Part shown: piece by piece, positions 20,625-32,083 of the stretch
Layout of the letters: every line of letters begins with the position of its first letter
Numbering within the stretch: the first letter of the stretch is position 1
Translations under genes and position numbers: made by a program
NCBI RefSeq assembly: GCF_018881965.1
Contig: NZ_JACVPI010000001.1
Location: forward strand, 1,804,018 to 1,868,017
Origin: Polynucleobacter sp. JS-Polo-80-F4
GTDB taxonomy: Bacteria; Pseudomonadota; Gammaproteobacteria; Burkholderiales; Burkholderiaceae
Direction of reading: 5' to 3'
DNA length: 64,000 bases
Notes under the pieces: model-generated
What the model was told of the DNA's origin: nothing
Seen by the model: the letters and a program-made list of their open reading frames with translations, nothing else
Database searches by the model: none

Positions 20625-20651
20625 TTGTTTACGCCCCTGTGTCGTTATAAT
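20625..20651 (+). promoter_or_regulatory. Probable promoter of pyrG
   Basis: TTGTTT (20625-20630) and a perfect TATAAT (20646-20651) are separated by 15 bp, with the ATG 25 bp downstream of the -10. The spacer is short, so only the -10 is convincing. Confidence 0.4.
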
Positions 20652-20673
20652 TACTTTTTCCAACAGAGCTTAA

Positions 20674-22338
<1,665 letters not shown>

Positions 22339-22347
22339 AGGAAGAAC

Positions 22348-23211
22348 ATGAGTACATTCAAATTATGTGGTTTTGATGTTGGTTTAGATCACCGCTTTTT
22401 TTTGATTGCTGGCCCTTGCGTTATTGAATCAGAGCAGTCTGCTATTGATATCGCTGGCCAGTTAAAAGAAATCACTGCTGCTTTAAAGATACCCTTTATC
22501 TACAAGTCTTCCTTTGATAAAGCGAATCGTTCTTCAGGCACATCTTTTCGTGGCCTAGGAATGGATAAGGGCTTAGAGATTTTGGCTAAAGTCAAAAAGC
22601 AAGTTGATGTTTCCGTGCTAACCGATGTTCACGACATAAGTGAAATCACTGCTGTCGCTAGCGTTGTAGATGTATTGCAGACCCCGGCATTTTTATGCCG
22701 GCAAACTGATTTTATAAGAGCCTGCGCACAAAGTGGCAAGCCCGTGAATTTCAAAAAAGGTCAGTTTCTTTCTCCGCATGAAATGCTTAACGTGATTGAA
22801 AAAGCACGCGCTGCTGCTACTGAAAAAGGTTTCGCCGATCAATTTATGGTTTGCGAGCGCGGAGCATCATTTGGTTATAACAATCTAGTTTCAGATATGC
22901 GCAGTTTGGCAATTTTGCGCGAGTCAAAAGCACCCGTAGTTTTTGATGCAACTCATTCTGTTCAGTTGCCAGGCGGCCAAGGCAGCTCTAGTGGCGGTCA
23001 ACGCGAATTTGTTCCTGTTTTAGCGCGTGCAGCTGTAGCGGTAGGAATTAGCGGACTCTTTATGGAAACCCATCCAGACCCAGCTAAAGCGCTATCAGAT
23101 GGGCCAAATGCTGTTCCATTGGATCGTATGAAGCAGCTGCTCGAGTCATTGTTGGCAATAGATAGCGTTGTTAAGTCTACGGACTCATTTTTAGAAGACA
23201 GTTTTAAGTAA
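22348..23211 (+). CDS. kdsA: 3-deoxy-8-phosphooctulonate (KDO-8-P) synthase
   Basis: Condenses PEP with arabinose 5-phosphate to KDO-8-phosphate for lipopolysaccharide inner core. The motifs [10 protein letters not shown] near the N-terminus, [15 protein letters not shown], and the late TH.VQLPGG segment are typical. 287 residues. It is in the pyrG-kdsA-eno run, with GGAAG as ribosome binding site. Nothing is odd. Confidence 0.97.
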   Translation: MSTFKLCGFDVGLDHRFFLIAGPCVIESEQSAIDIAGQLKEITAALKIPFIYKSSFDKANRSSGTSFRGLGMDKGLEILAKVKKQVDVSVLTDVHDISEITAVASVVDVLQTPAFLCRQTDFIRACAQSGKPVNFKKGQFLSPHEMLNVIEKARAAATEKGFADQFMVCERGASFGYNNLVSDMRSLAILRESKAPVVFDATHSVQLPGGQGSSSGGQREFVPVLARAAVAVGISGLFMETHPDPAKALSDGPNAVPLDRMKQLLESLLAIDSVVKSTDSFLEDSFK

Positions 23212-23217
23212 CTTTAA

Positions 23218-24549
<1,332 letters not shown>

Positions 24550-24583
24550 TTCTAAGTTGCTACTGAGTTATATTTAATAGCAT

Positions 24584-24889
24584 ATGCGGATCGTCATCTA
24601 CTCTATGTTGGTATTGCTAATAGCAATCCAGTACCCACTTTGGCTGGGCAAGGGTGGATGGCTCAAGGTTTATGAGATGGAGCGTCAAGTGGAGCTCCAA
24701 GAGGCTAAGAATAGTCTCCTAGCTCTGCGTAATGCCAAGCTCTCTGGAGATGTAAAAGACCTAAAAGACGGCACGCGAGCAATCGAGGAGAGAGCCCGGG
24801 TTGAGCACGGTTTAATTAAAGAGGGCGAGTTTTTTGTTCAAATCCTGCCTGTGGATAAATCATCCGACACACAAGCTACAAAGCAATGA
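24584..24889 (+). CDS. ftsB: Cell division protein FtsB
   Basis: A small bitopic divisome protein that bridges FtsL and FtsQ. It has one N-terminal membrane helix (about residues 3-20, ending near YPLWLGKGGW), a coiled coil rich in Leu/Glu/Lys (about 30-75) and the short region with ERARVEHGLIKEGE typical of septum formation initiator proteins. Length 101 is normal, as is its position directly after eno. It converges with hslO with 4 bp between stops. Confidence 0.92.
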   Translation: MRIVIYSMLVLLIAIQYPLWLGKGGWLKVYEMERQVELQEAKNSLLALRNAKLSGDVKDLKDGTRAIEERARVEHGLIKEGEFFVQILPVDKSSDTQATKQ

Positions 24890-24893
24890 TTTT

Positions 24894-25859
24894 CTAATGG
24901 CCGCTGGATGGTGGTCTTGTGGCATCGATTAACAAATCCGTCTTGAACACTTGCAGGCAATCAACCGCATCAAAGCGATAGGGCTTTGCACAGAAATCAC
25001 AAACAGTCTCAACGGCACCTTGTTCTGCCAATATGCTTTGCACCTCTTCCTCGCCAAGCATTCGTAAAATATCAGCGACCTTAGTGCGAGAACAGCGGCA
25101 TGCAAAGCGAATAGGTCTGGCAGGGAAGCTCCTCACCCCATTCTCGGTGGACTCCTCTAAAAAAAGCCTTCTTAAGATGATTTCTGGAGGGAGGGTAAGC
25201 AATTCCTCATTCGTAATTGTTTCTCCTAGCGTTTGAATGCGTGACCAACCTTCAGCTGCAATCTGAGGGTCTAAATGAGCGTGTCCACCTGAATTTGGTA
25301 GGCGCTGTAACAATAAGCCACCAACATGAGTGTCGCTTGAGGCAAGCCATATGCGCGTATCTAGTTGCTCAGAATTTTGCATATAGAGTGCTATTGCTTC
25401 AGCAGCACTAGTAACAGGCTTTATTACAGACCCTTGGTGGTCCTGAAGGGCAACGATTCCTTGGTAGGGTGCTTGACCTGGTTCACGATCAGCGGGATCT
25501 AGGGTGATAACCAATCTCCCGCTATTGCTCACATCCAATAGGTCAGCTAGAGTTGCGTCGGTTTCTATTTCTGCGGGGTCAACTGAAAGCTTAACGGTCG
25601 CACGCATGGATAAATCCGACTTACATTCCACCACGAGCAGTTGAATTGGGCCCTTGCTTTGGGCCTGAATAATCAGAGTCCCATCAAATTTCAGGCTCGC
25701 GCTCAAAAGGGTGGCTGCTCCCACAAAGTCACCCAGAATGCGGCGTATGGCAGGGGGGTCATTACGACGTTCCAAAACGGCCTGCCAAGCGCTGCCGATT
25801 GACACAATTTCACCGCGCACCGGGGCGCCATCGCACATAAAGACTAGTAATTCGTTCAT
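24894..25859 (-). CDS. hslO: Redox-regulated chaperone Hsp33
   Basis: Cytosolic holdase activated when its zinc-bound cysteines oxidise to disulfides. The C-terminal switch has C254 and C256 (FACRCSR) and C287 and C290 (VCDFC), the four zinc ligands. The N-terminal core includes RATVKLSVD and the late EEIILRRLF-like helix. 321 residues. It is divergent from gltX and I saw no sigma-32 element in the 56-bp gap. Confidence 0.95.
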   Translation of the reverse strand: MNELLVFMCDGAPVRGEIVSIGSAWQAVLERRNDPPAIRRILGDFVGAATLLSASLKFDGTLIIQAQSKGPIQLLVVECKSDLSMRATVKLSVDPAEIETDATLADLLDVSNSGRLVITLDPADREPGQAPYQGIVALQDHQGSVIKPVTSAAEAIALYMQNSEQLDTRIWLASSDTHVGGLLLQRLPNSGGHAHLDPQIAAEGWSRIQTLGETITNEELLTLPPEIILRRLFLEESTENGVRSFPARPIRFACRCSRTKVADILRMLGEEEVQSILAEQGAVETVCDFCAKPYRFDAVDCLQVFKTDLLIDATRPPSSGH

Positions 25860-25924
25860 AGGTCAAAGTATCCACTTTTTTTCAGTTTTAGTCCCATCAT
25901 TCCCGACCTGAGATAATGTTATTT

Positions 25925-27322
25925 ATGCATATTCGTACACGATTCGCCCCTAGTCCCACGGGCTTTATTCATCTGGGAAACCTACGCAGCGCCCTCTACC
26001 CATGGGCATTTGCTCGCCATAATAAAGGTGACTTTATTCTGCGAATCGAGGATACCGATCTAGAGAGATCTACCCAAGAGGCTGTTGATGTCATCATCGA
26101 AGGTATGGCGTGGCTTGGACTTGATTTAGATGAGGGTCCTATCTATCAAATGCAACGCATTGATAGATATCGTGAAGTCGTAAAACAAATGCTCGATGCT
26201 GGATTGGCCTATCCCTGTTACATGAGTGAAGAAGAGCTTAATCAGTTGCGCGATCAACAGATGGCCAATAAAGAAAAGCCTCGCTATAACGGCTTATGGA
26301 GACCGGAGCCAGGCAAAACATTGCCTCCGATTCCCGAGGGAGTGAATCCGGTGATTCGCTTTAAGAATCCTATTGGTGGATCAGTCATCTGGAATGACGC
26401 AGTCAAAGGTCAAATAGAAATCAGCAATGATGAGCTTGATGACCTGGTGATTGCCAGACCAGATGGAACGCCTACCTATAACTTCTGCGTTGTGATAGAT
26501 GACATGGATATGAATATTACCCATGTCATTCGGGGTGATGATCACGTGAACAATACGCCTAGGCAAATCAATATCATGAAGGCGCTTGGTGGAACACCGC
26601 CTGTATATGCCCATTTGCCAACAGTGCTAAATGATTCTGGCGAAAAGATGAGTAAGCGTAATGGTGCAATGAGTGTGCGTGATTATCAAAAGGCAGGATA
26701 CCTACCTGAGGCTATTCTCAATTATCTGGCACGCCTCGGTTGGTCTCATGGTGATGCTGAAGTATTTACCAAAGAACAATTTGTGGATTGGTTTGATCTA
26801 GAAAGTTTAGGGCGCTCACCAGCGCAACACAATCCAGAAAAGTTACTCTGGCTTAACCATCAATATATACAAAATGCAGATCCGGTTAAATTAGCTGCTG
26901 CTACAAGACCATTTGCGCATGAGCTTGGCATCGATACTGAAACTGGCCCAGACTTTGTGCAGGTAGTTGAATTGCTAAAAGACCGCGCTAATACATTGAT
27001 TGAAATTGCAGAGGGGGCGAAGTTATTTTATTTACCCGCACCCAATTTGAGTGCCGAACAAATCAAAGACAATATCGCTGAGGCTGTGACTCCCGCACTA
27101 AGGGATTTAGCGGAGGCAATCTCCACAGCCGAGCCTACTAAAGAGGCATATGCTGCGGTTTTCAAGCAAGTGCTAGCGAAATATCAAATTAAAATGCCTG
27201 CTTTGGCAATGCCTGTCAGATACGCATTATTTGCCACCACACAGACTCCAGCCATTGATTCTGTATTGGTTGTTTTGGGTAAGGAAGAGGCTGTAAAGAG
27301 GCTCTCTAAGGTGATCCAGTAA
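25925..27322 (+). CDS. gltX: Glutamyl-tRNA synthetase
   Basis: Charges tRNA-Glu with glutamate. The class I signatures are present: a HIGH-type motif HLGN at residues 16-19 after FAPSPTGFI, and KMSKRNG in the second half. I place the start at ATG 25925 (465 residues), because the family begins at the strand before [11 protein letters not shown] 25916 adds three residues and is possible. The gene directly precedes a tRNA cluster that includes tRNA-Glu. Confidence 0.97.
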   Translation: MHIRTRFAPSPTGFIHLGNLRSALYPWAFARHNKGDFILRIEDTDLERSTQEAVDVIIEGMAWLGLDLDEGPIYQMQRIDRYREVVKQMLDAGLAYPCYMSEEELNQLRDQQMANKEKPRYNGLWRPEPGKTLPPIPEGVNPVIRFKNPIGGSVIWNDAVKGQIEISNDELDDLVIARPDGTPTYNFCVVIDDMDMNITHVIRGDDHVNNTPRQINIMKALGGTPPVYAHLPTVLNDSGEKMSKRNGAMSVRDYQKAGYLPEAILNYLARLGWSHGDAEVFTKEQFVDWFDLESLGRSPAQHNPEKLLWLNHQYIQNADPVKLAAATRPFAHELGIDTETGPDFVQVVELLKDRANTLIEIAEGAKLFYLPAPNLSAEQIKDNIAEAVTPALRDLAEAISTAEPTKEAYAAVFKQVLAKYQIKMPALAMPVRYALFATTQTPAIDSVLVVLGKEEAVKRLSKVIQ

Positions 27323-27327
27323 GGAAT

Positions 27328-27357
27328 TTGCGCACCTGCACAAAAATAGGATAAAAT
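27328..27357 (+). promoter_or_regulatory. Probable promoter of the Ala-Glu-Asp tRNA cluster
   Basis: TTGCGC (27328-27333) and TAAAAT (27352-27357) are separated by 18 bp. The pair lies just after gltX and about 44 bp before the first tRNA. Confidence 0.5.
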
Positions 27358-27400
27358 CTTGGATTGTTTTGAGTGTCTTGTAGTTTTATCGCGAGATTTC

Positions 27401-27476
<76 letters not shown>

Positions 27477-27507
27477 AGCATTTAAAATAGATGTTTTAGT
27501 AGTCCAG

Positions 27508-27583
27508 GTCCCCATCGTCTAGAGGCCTAGGACATCACCCTTTCACGGTGAGTACGGGGGTTCGAATCCCCCTGGGGACGCCA
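27508..27583 (+). tRNA. tRNA-Glu (anticodon UUC)
   Basis: Acceptor GTCCCCA pairs with TGGGGAC, the anticodon loop centre reads UUC (CACC-CTTTCAC-GGTG), the T-loop is GTTCGAATC, and GCCA ends the gene. It is the cognate tRNA of the upstream gltX. Confidence 0.97.
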
Positions 27584-27635
27584 GATTCTTCTGGTAGCAG
27601 TAAAGATGTATGATGTTGCGTTACGCGATGTATTT

Positions 27636-27712
27636 GGAGCGGTAGTTCAGTTGGTTAGAATATCGGCCTGTCACGCCGAGGGTCGCGGGTTCGAGTCCCG
27701 TCCGTTCCGCCA
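27636..27712 (+). tRNA. tRNA-Asp (anticodon GUC)
   Basis: Acceptor GGAGCGG pairs with CCGTTCC, the anticodon loop CTGTCAC reads GUC, the T-loop is GTTCGAGTC, and CCA is encoded. Last of the three. Confidence 0.97.
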
Positions 27713-27720
27713 AGACAATT

Positions 27721-27751
27721 AAAAAGCCCCCTTAATAGGGGGCTTTTTTTT
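27721..27751 (+). terminator. Rho-independent terminator of the tRNA cluster
   Basis: Stem GCCCCC / GGGGGC with loop TTAATA, preceded by A5 and followed by T8. A textbook terminator 9 bp after tRNA-Asp. The A-run lets it also work on the - strand for the convergent Ala-rich gene. Confidence 0.93.
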
Positions 27752-27799
27752 ATTCTTTCTTCATCGAAGAAGCATCCCGGATGCCTTCTAAATAGATGA

Positions 27800-28330
27800 T
27801 TATTTTGAGGCGGTAGGGGCTGGCGTAAGGTAATTGCTACTTAAATCGCTTGGGCCACCAAAGTTAGCGCCAGAACCAACGGAGCTATTGCTCGAAGGAT
27901 AAGTAGGGGTGACCTGCATTGACTTTGATGCTGGGTTAGAAGAGCTGTTGGCTATGCTACTTCCACTAGAGCCAGTGTTATTGGTTGAGGTAGATTGTGT
28001 TGAAGTCTTTGTGCTTGAAGTAGCCATAGCGTTTGTAGGCTTCGCAGCAGCAGTACTTGTAGAGCTTACTGAAGCTGTTTTACTTAGCGTTACTGGCATA
28101 GTTTTTGCTACAGCAGTAGAAGTGGCTGACTTTTGTGCAGCGGCAGCAGCAGCCTTTTGTGCAGCAGCAGCCTTTTGTGCAGCAGCAGCCTTTTGTGCAG
28201 CAGCGGCAGCAGCGATATTCTGAGCGGCAATATCAGTGGTAGTTGTGTTTGTTGCAGCTGAAGCAGGAATGGGCGAGAGACCGCATAAATAACCCGCAGT
28301 CATGAGTGATAACAATCTGTAATATTTCAT
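27800..28330 (-). CDS. Exported Ala/Ser/Thr-rich low-complexity protein with AQK repeats
   Basis: I do not recognise a family. The 176 residues start with a clear signal peptide (MKYYRLLSLMTAGYLCGLSP, cleavage near ASA at about 25). An alanine-rich stretch follows (about 38-67) with four AQK units at 6-, 6- and 8-residue intervals, which would form a continuous helix. The rest, about 110 residues rich in Ser, Thr, Asn and Pro, is probably disordered. The composition recalls the TolA linker or surface stalk proteins but is not diagnostic. It is the last gene of a three-gene operon, 7 bp after the TolC-like gene, which suggests it works with that outer-membrane protein. Confidence 0.65.
   Translation of the reverse strand: MKYYRLLSLMTAGYLCGLSPIPASAATNTTTTDIAAQNIAAAAAAQKAAAAQKAAAAQKAAAAAAQKSATSTAVAKTMPVTLSKTASVSSTSTAAAKPTNAMATSSTKTSTQSTSTNNTGSSGSSIANSSSNPASKSMQVTPTYPSSNSSVGSGANFGGPSDLSSNYLTPAPTASK
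28131..28214. repeat. In-frame 18-bp tandem repeats inside the Ala-rich gene
   Basis: Units starting TTTTGTGCAGCAGCAGCC recur at 18-bp spacing, flanked by longer 24-bp versions with an extra GCG/GCA pair. All unit lengths are multiples of three, so copy-number change would keep the frame and only lengthen or shorten the helix. Confidence 0.85.
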
Positions 28331-28337
28331 GGCAATT

Positions 28338-29567
28338 TCAATTCAGGTTGGGTATATCAAAATGACCGCTAAGGCGTTTTAAAAGTATAAGTGTTTTTGC
28401 ATGTACTGTGCGCGCATCAAAAAGCTCATATTCTGCCTCTCTGAGCTCTAAAACAGACTTTAGGCCAACACTCTTAGAAGTTTTAGCCATGCTATAGGCG
28501 ATATTGGCTTTTTCTAGACGTTCTTTTGCGGCTTCATATTGCAAATAGGTTTGATTTATCTCAGTAATCACTTTGGTTTTAGTGGCTACTAAGTTCACCT
28601 CTTGCTCTGCAATCGAATTTGATCCTGCGATGACATCAGAGTCGATCATGAATCCATTGCCTATTGGTATGGACAACAAAAAACTAAATGATTTTTGCGC
28701 ACCATAATCTAGCCCGCTTGTAGAGTAAGCGGGCGTTTCTGTGTAGTAGATGCCAGGCATAAGATCGATGCCCTTATTGGCTTTAATAGCTTCTAAATTA
28801 GCAGTAGCCGATTCTATCGAGGCTTTTCCTTGGTGGATATCTATTCTTTTTTCTAACCCCTCGGAAATTAGCATTTTCACATTAAAATTTTCAGGTGGAA
28901 TGTTAAGTGTGCCCAAAGGTAATGGAAGCTCCTTTTCGGTATCGCCGACAAAACTTACCAATGTGTATGAATAAAATTTAAGGTCATTACTGAGAACGCC
29001 TTGAGCAGCTTTAAACTCCGCATTATTTCTTATGGCTTCATCGGATGCAAAAGGCTTGAGACGATCAATTGCAGCTTGATACGACTGCCATAGTAATTTG
29101 GTACGCAAGGCATCAATGTAGGCAAAAATAGCCTGGGTTTCAACTGATTTAGCTTCTGTTAAGGCTTCAGCCATTTGACGATTCAGGTCTGCTTGGGCTT
29201 GGGCTTGTCTGGCTGAGCGTTTACCCCATCCCTCGACCGTAATTGAGGCGCCATAAGTATTTGAAGAGGGATTTGCATAGCCGACATACGGTGTTTGCGT
29301 ATACATACTTCCGCGCACATAGGTCAGGATTGGGCTTAAATATGGGCGACCGGCTTGTTTTGCAGCTGAGGAAGCAGAATCAGTCCCAAGTTTTTTTACT
29401 TTGATAGTTGGATTATCTAAATTCACTTCGCCAATATAAGTGGAGAGCGAAATTGGCCTATATTTTGTATTGCTCGAAGTGAAGGCAGGAAGTGTCTGCG
29501 CAAGACATTGCGAGCTTGATAGTAGCGCTAGGAAAAAAGAGGTAAATAATTTTGAGGAAATTTGCAT
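28338..29567 (-). CDS. TolC-family outer-membrane protein
   Basis: Outer-membrane channel proteins of this family form trimeric tunnels for type I secretion or efflux. The 409 residues have a signal peptide (cleavage near CLA-QT, about 23). Long Ala/Glu/Gln-rich helical segments (for example SARQAQAQADLNRQMAE and the late KTKVITEINQTYLQYEAAKERLEKA) are arranged as two TolC-like repeats. The end SVLELREAEYELFDAR matches the family. No membrane-fusion protein, ABC or RND pump is in the window, so its partner is elsewhere or absent. It is the middle gene of a three-gene operon, 3 bp after the hydrolase gene. Confidence 0.8.
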   Translation of the reverse strand: MQISSKLFTSFFLALLSSSQCLAQTLPAFTSSNTKYRPISLSTYIGEVNLDNPTIKVKKLGTDSASSAAKQAGRPYLSPILTYVRGSMYTQTPYVGYANPSSNTYGASITVEGWGKRSARQAQAQADLNRQMAEALTEAKSVETQAIFAYIDALRTKLLWQSYQAAIDRLKPFASDEAIRNNAEFKAAQGVLSNDLKFYSYTLVSFVGDTEKELPLPLGTLNIPPENFNVKMLISEGLEKRIDIHQGKASIESATANLEAIKANKGIDLMPGIYYTETPAYSTSGLDYGAQKSFSFLLSIPIGNGFMIDSDVIAGSNSIAEQEVNLVATKTKVITEINQTYLQYEAAKERLEKANIAYSMAKTSKSVGLKSVLELREAEYELFDARTVHAKTLILLKRLSGHFDIPNLN

Positions 29568-29570
29568 TGC

Positions 29571-30449
29571 TTAACTCTCATTACGGTTTCTAATAATTAA
29601 GCTAGATGTATTGAGATTTGACTCCCTTAATATTTCTTGTTTTTTGATGGATTGCATTATGAAGTTAACGGTTTCATTGGCTACTATCTCGCGCTCGTTA
29701 TCAACGGTAATGATGTGATATGAGTTTCCAAGCCAAATCGTGCGTCTAGTCTCAGAAGAGACGGAGTCAAGAATTAAATCCGGATTCTTTGGGGATGCCG
29801 TCTCATCATCAATAGCATGAATTATTAAAATATCTGTATTAACCGAAGGCAGCTCTTTTTTGGTTTCTTCGATTAATTTTAAAGACTCAATTAAGTGTCT
29901 TGCAGGTAAATGAGCAGCTCCAAGCTCGCTAACGCTGTTACTTTCTACCGCCTTCTTGATGCGTTTTCTCATCTCTAAGTTTTTAACGCCAAAGGGTGCC
30001 GTTTCTTTGTGGTGCCAATTGCGAAATCCAAGCAGATAGATCGCTTTAAGCAGGGGTTGGTACCAGGGAACGGACCAGCCATCAAAAATAAGCACTGGTG
30101 AAAGCACGCTCAAACTTTGGATCTTTGCATTGCGAGCCGCAACTGCCAATGACAAAGTTGCCCCCATACTGAGACCTACAAGTGATATTGATGAATGAGT
30201 TTGCATTAAATCAATAACAAACTGCTCCACATCATCGATCCAGTTTTTGTAGGATGTAATTCCTGTATGAGCAGAGTAGCCCTTAATCCGAGGAATTGCG
30301 TAGCTGAAACCAGACTGTTTTAGCAGTCTGGGGATGACGCCCATTTCCAGCTCGGATCCACATAGACCGGGGAGCAGAATGACAGCATGATCATTGATTC
30401 CCTGGTGAAATACAAGGCAGTGCTCTGAATTTAGTATTGCGTCAGACAT
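29571..30449 (-). CDS. Alpha/beta hydrolase (carboxylesterase-like)
   Basis: Serine hydrolase of unknown substrate. The oxyanion region LLPGLCGSELEMG is near residues 25-37. The nucleophile elbow is GLSMG with S94, the acid is probably D214 or D215 in HAIDDE, and the base is H245 in GNSYHIITVD. The order and spacing resemble monoglyceride-lipase/Est30-type carboxylesterases. There is no signal peptide, so it is probably cytosolic. It is the first gene of an operon with the TolC-like and Ala-rich genes, divergent from the DUF4118 gene across a 44-bp AT-rich gap. A hydrolase with an outer-membrane channel may point to processing of an exported lipid or ester; that is inference. Confidence 0.8.
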   Translation of the reverse strand: MSDAILNSEHCLVFHQGINDHAVILLPGLCGSELEMGVIPRLLKQSGFSYAIPRIKGYSAHTGITSYKNWIDDVEQFVIDLMQTHSSISLVGLSMGATLSLAVAARNAKIQSLSVLSPVLIFDGWSVPWYQPLLKAIYLLGFRNWHHKETAPFGVKNLEMRKRIKKAVESNSVSELGAAHLPARHLIESLKLIEETKKELPSVNTDILIIHAIDDETASPKNPDLILDSVSSETRRTIWLGNSYHIITVDNEREIVANETVNFIMQSIKKQEILRESNLNTSSLIIRNRNES

Positions 30450-30493
30450 TTGACAATATTCTTTTTTAATAAATTGTTGTTATATTATTAACT

Positions 30494-30955
30494 ATGAAAA
30501 TTAATAACGCTAAGCGCTGGTCAAAGTCCGGTCTTGAAGGCTATTTTGCTGCTTTTTGCGGTGTTTGTATTGCTTTTGCAATCAGGTTTACCCTGCATCC
30601 TTTTTTGCTAGGCAATTTGCCCATGACGTTTTTCATTCTCAACACTATTATTATTGCCCTGTTTTATGGCTACCGCGCTAGCGTTTTCACCATTCTTATA
30701 TCTATCCCGCTTGCATTCTTTTTCTTTGTTCCGCCGTTTGATTCCTTTGATACTCCAACTGCACAAGATTCATTTGTATTTGGCTCCTATATTCTTATCG
30801 CTTTTATAGCCGTAGGGGTTGTTGAATGGCTCCAACGAGAGCGGTATAGGGCCGTCCTCATTTCCAGGGTAAGCAATAGTAATTTTCAAATGCTCAGCCA
30901 GGCCAGCGCTTATCTCAAAAAGGAGCGCGAATCCACCCAAAAACCTGCCTCCTAG
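30494..30955 (+). CDS. Stand-alone DUF4118 (KdpD-like) membrane protein
   Basis: 153 residues with about four membrane segments (roughly 20-37, 45-60, 65-82 and 95-112). The pattern FFILNTIIIALFYG then FFFFVPPFDSF resembles the DUF4118 sensor region of KdpD-type histidine kinases. The protein stops after a short cytoplasmic tail with no kinase, PAS or GAF domain. Such free-standing input modules are known but not characterised. It is divergent from the hydrolase-TolC operon. Its start has no visible Shine-Dalgarno sequence; the region is unusually AT-rich. Confidence 0.7.
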   Translation: MKINNAKRWSKSGLEGYFAAFCGVCIAFAIRFTLHPFLLGNLPMTFFILNTIIIALFYGYRASVFTILISIPLAFFFFVPPFDSFDTPTAQDSFVFGSYILIAFIAVGVVEWLQRERYRAVLISRVSNSNFQMLSQASAYLKKERESTQKPAS

Positions 30956-31024
30956 CTGTCTTTTATAGGGGTGGGTGGGCGCCCCTGACCATAAATCGCT
31001 AATTTGTGTGACAATCCTAGATGG

Positions 31025-31255
31025 ATGTATATCAAATTATTAATCTCTCTTTTGGGTCTCGCCCTTTCTTTCACTGCATCTGGTGCGGGGTTGGGATTTA
31101 ACCCCTTTCAAAAGCCAACATCACCAACTTCTCCAGGCGGAACAAGTCAGAAGCCTCCCCCTGTGACCGCTCCAGTACCTACTTCTCAACCTAGTAAGTC
31201 GACTGCACCTGTTTTGGCCCCTGCTTCTAAACCAGAGAAGCAATCAAAAAAATAA
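31025..31255 (+). CDS. Small exported Pro/Ser/Thr-rich protein
   Basis: I do not recognise it. From ATG 31025 it has 76 residues: a signal peptide (MYIKLLISLLGLALSFTASG, cleavage near residue 20-22), then a Pro/Ser/Thr-rich tail ending in Lys (KPEKQSKK), probably disordered. A TTG at 31004 is in frame but would put seven residues before the signal peptide, so I prefer the ATG. The low complexity makes homology hard to judge; the real signal peptide and lack of overlap support expression. Confidence 0.5.
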   Translation: MYIKLLISLLGLALSFTASGAGLGFNPFQKPTSPTSPGGTSQKPPPVTAPVPTSQPSKSTAPVLAPASKPEKQSKK

Positions 31256-31258
31256 CTT

Positions 31259-31295
31259 TGCATTTCACGTCTGATTTAGATTGTTGTGAAATGCA
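31259..31295. terminator. 10-bp inverted repeat between convergent genes, possible terminator
   Basis: TGCATTTCAC (31259-31268) and GTGAAATGCA (31286-31295) are perfect complements with a 17-nt loop. On the - strand a run of seven T follows a few bases after the stem, so it may end the 31314 gene. The + strand lacks a T-run. Confidence 0.5.
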
Positions 31296-31313
31296 TCTAG
31301 TTAGTGAGAAAAA

Positions 31314-31922
31314 CTACTTCTTTGCTGGGGTGGTAATTGATGCAGCCATTGCATCAAAGTAAATCACCTTCACTTGCTCCCCCACATTGATATCAGCTAA
31401 GAGGGCGGGGTTCTTAACGGTCACGGTTGTGATCTTGCCGCTGGGACCTTTAACGGAAACCAGTTTTTTCTCGCGATTCACCTCAACAATGTCTGCAACG
31501 ATAGCGGTCTTGTTCGTAATTGTTTCAGAGGGCTTTTCATCTGCCTTAGACTTCGTTACGGTATTAGTTTCGACTTTGCTGCGAACGCCATCACTTTTAG
31601 TTTTGATCAATTCAATGGCAACAGCCAATTCATAACTTACATTAACGCGGTCGCCTTTTTTAATCTGTGCAAAGTTGGTGATCTCAGGACCGGCAACAAA
31701 TTTAGTTTCACCTTCTTTGTTTTTAAAAGTAATGGTGCGCGTCTTTTTATCAATCTTTACTACTTCGCCCTCGTATAGCTGATAGCGGTTGTCAGTTACA
31801 GCGGCATCGATCACAACAGGCTTAGCTGATCCTGTTGCCGGAATAGATTGGGCATTTGCCAATGATGCGCCTGCAAGAGCTACTGTAAGCGCTAGAGCGA
31901 TAGGGCTATATTTGATATTCAT
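31314..31922 (-). CDS. Exported protein with two similar beta-rich domains
   Basis: No family recognised with confidence. There is a signal peptide (MNIKYSPIALALTVALAGAS, cleavage after ANA near 24). Two segments look like copies of one small beta fold: about residues 50-105 (YEGEVVKIDKKTRTITFKN ... IKKGDRVNVSY) and about 140-195 (IVADIVEVNREKKLVSVKG ... INVGEQVKVIYFDA). They are joined by a Lys/Thr/Glu-rich linker. The pattern recalls DUF5666/OB-type periplasmic domains. AAGGAAAATA before the ATG is a ribosome binding site. Divergent from hyi. Confidence 0.7.
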   Translation of the reverse strand: MNIKYSPIALALTVALAGASLANAQSIPATGSAKPVVIDAAVTDNRYQLYEGEVVKIDKKTRTITFKNKEGETKFVAGPEITNFAQIKKGDRVNVSYELAVAIELIKTKSDGVRSKVETNTVTKSKADEKPSETITNKTAIVADIVEVNREKKLVSVKGPSGKITTVTVKNPALLADINVGEQVKVIYFDAMAASITTPAKK

Positions 31923-32083
31923 TATTTTCCTTATATATAAAATCCACTAAATTCAATCTTAGCCTATTTTTATTGCCAAAAATGGCCTATTACCGTGATA
32001 TTTCATTACAAGGCTTAAATAGACAACTTTTGTTAAGATCTGCAATCCCATTAGATTTACTTGCCTTCTTAAAAGGATTTGAA

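Noticed and set aside
28131..28214. Possible CRISPR-like array
   Set aside because: The units are contiguous 18-24 bp coding repeats with no spacers.
27909..28223. Long + strand frame of 104 codons opposite the Ala-rich gene
   Set aside because: It is the reverse of a GCA/GCT-rich repeat, with no ribosome binding site; the - strand gene has a signal peptide and operon context.
31973..32083. N-terminal extension of hyi
   Set aside because: The 37 extra residues do not match the family, and a good ribosome binding site precedes ATG 32084.
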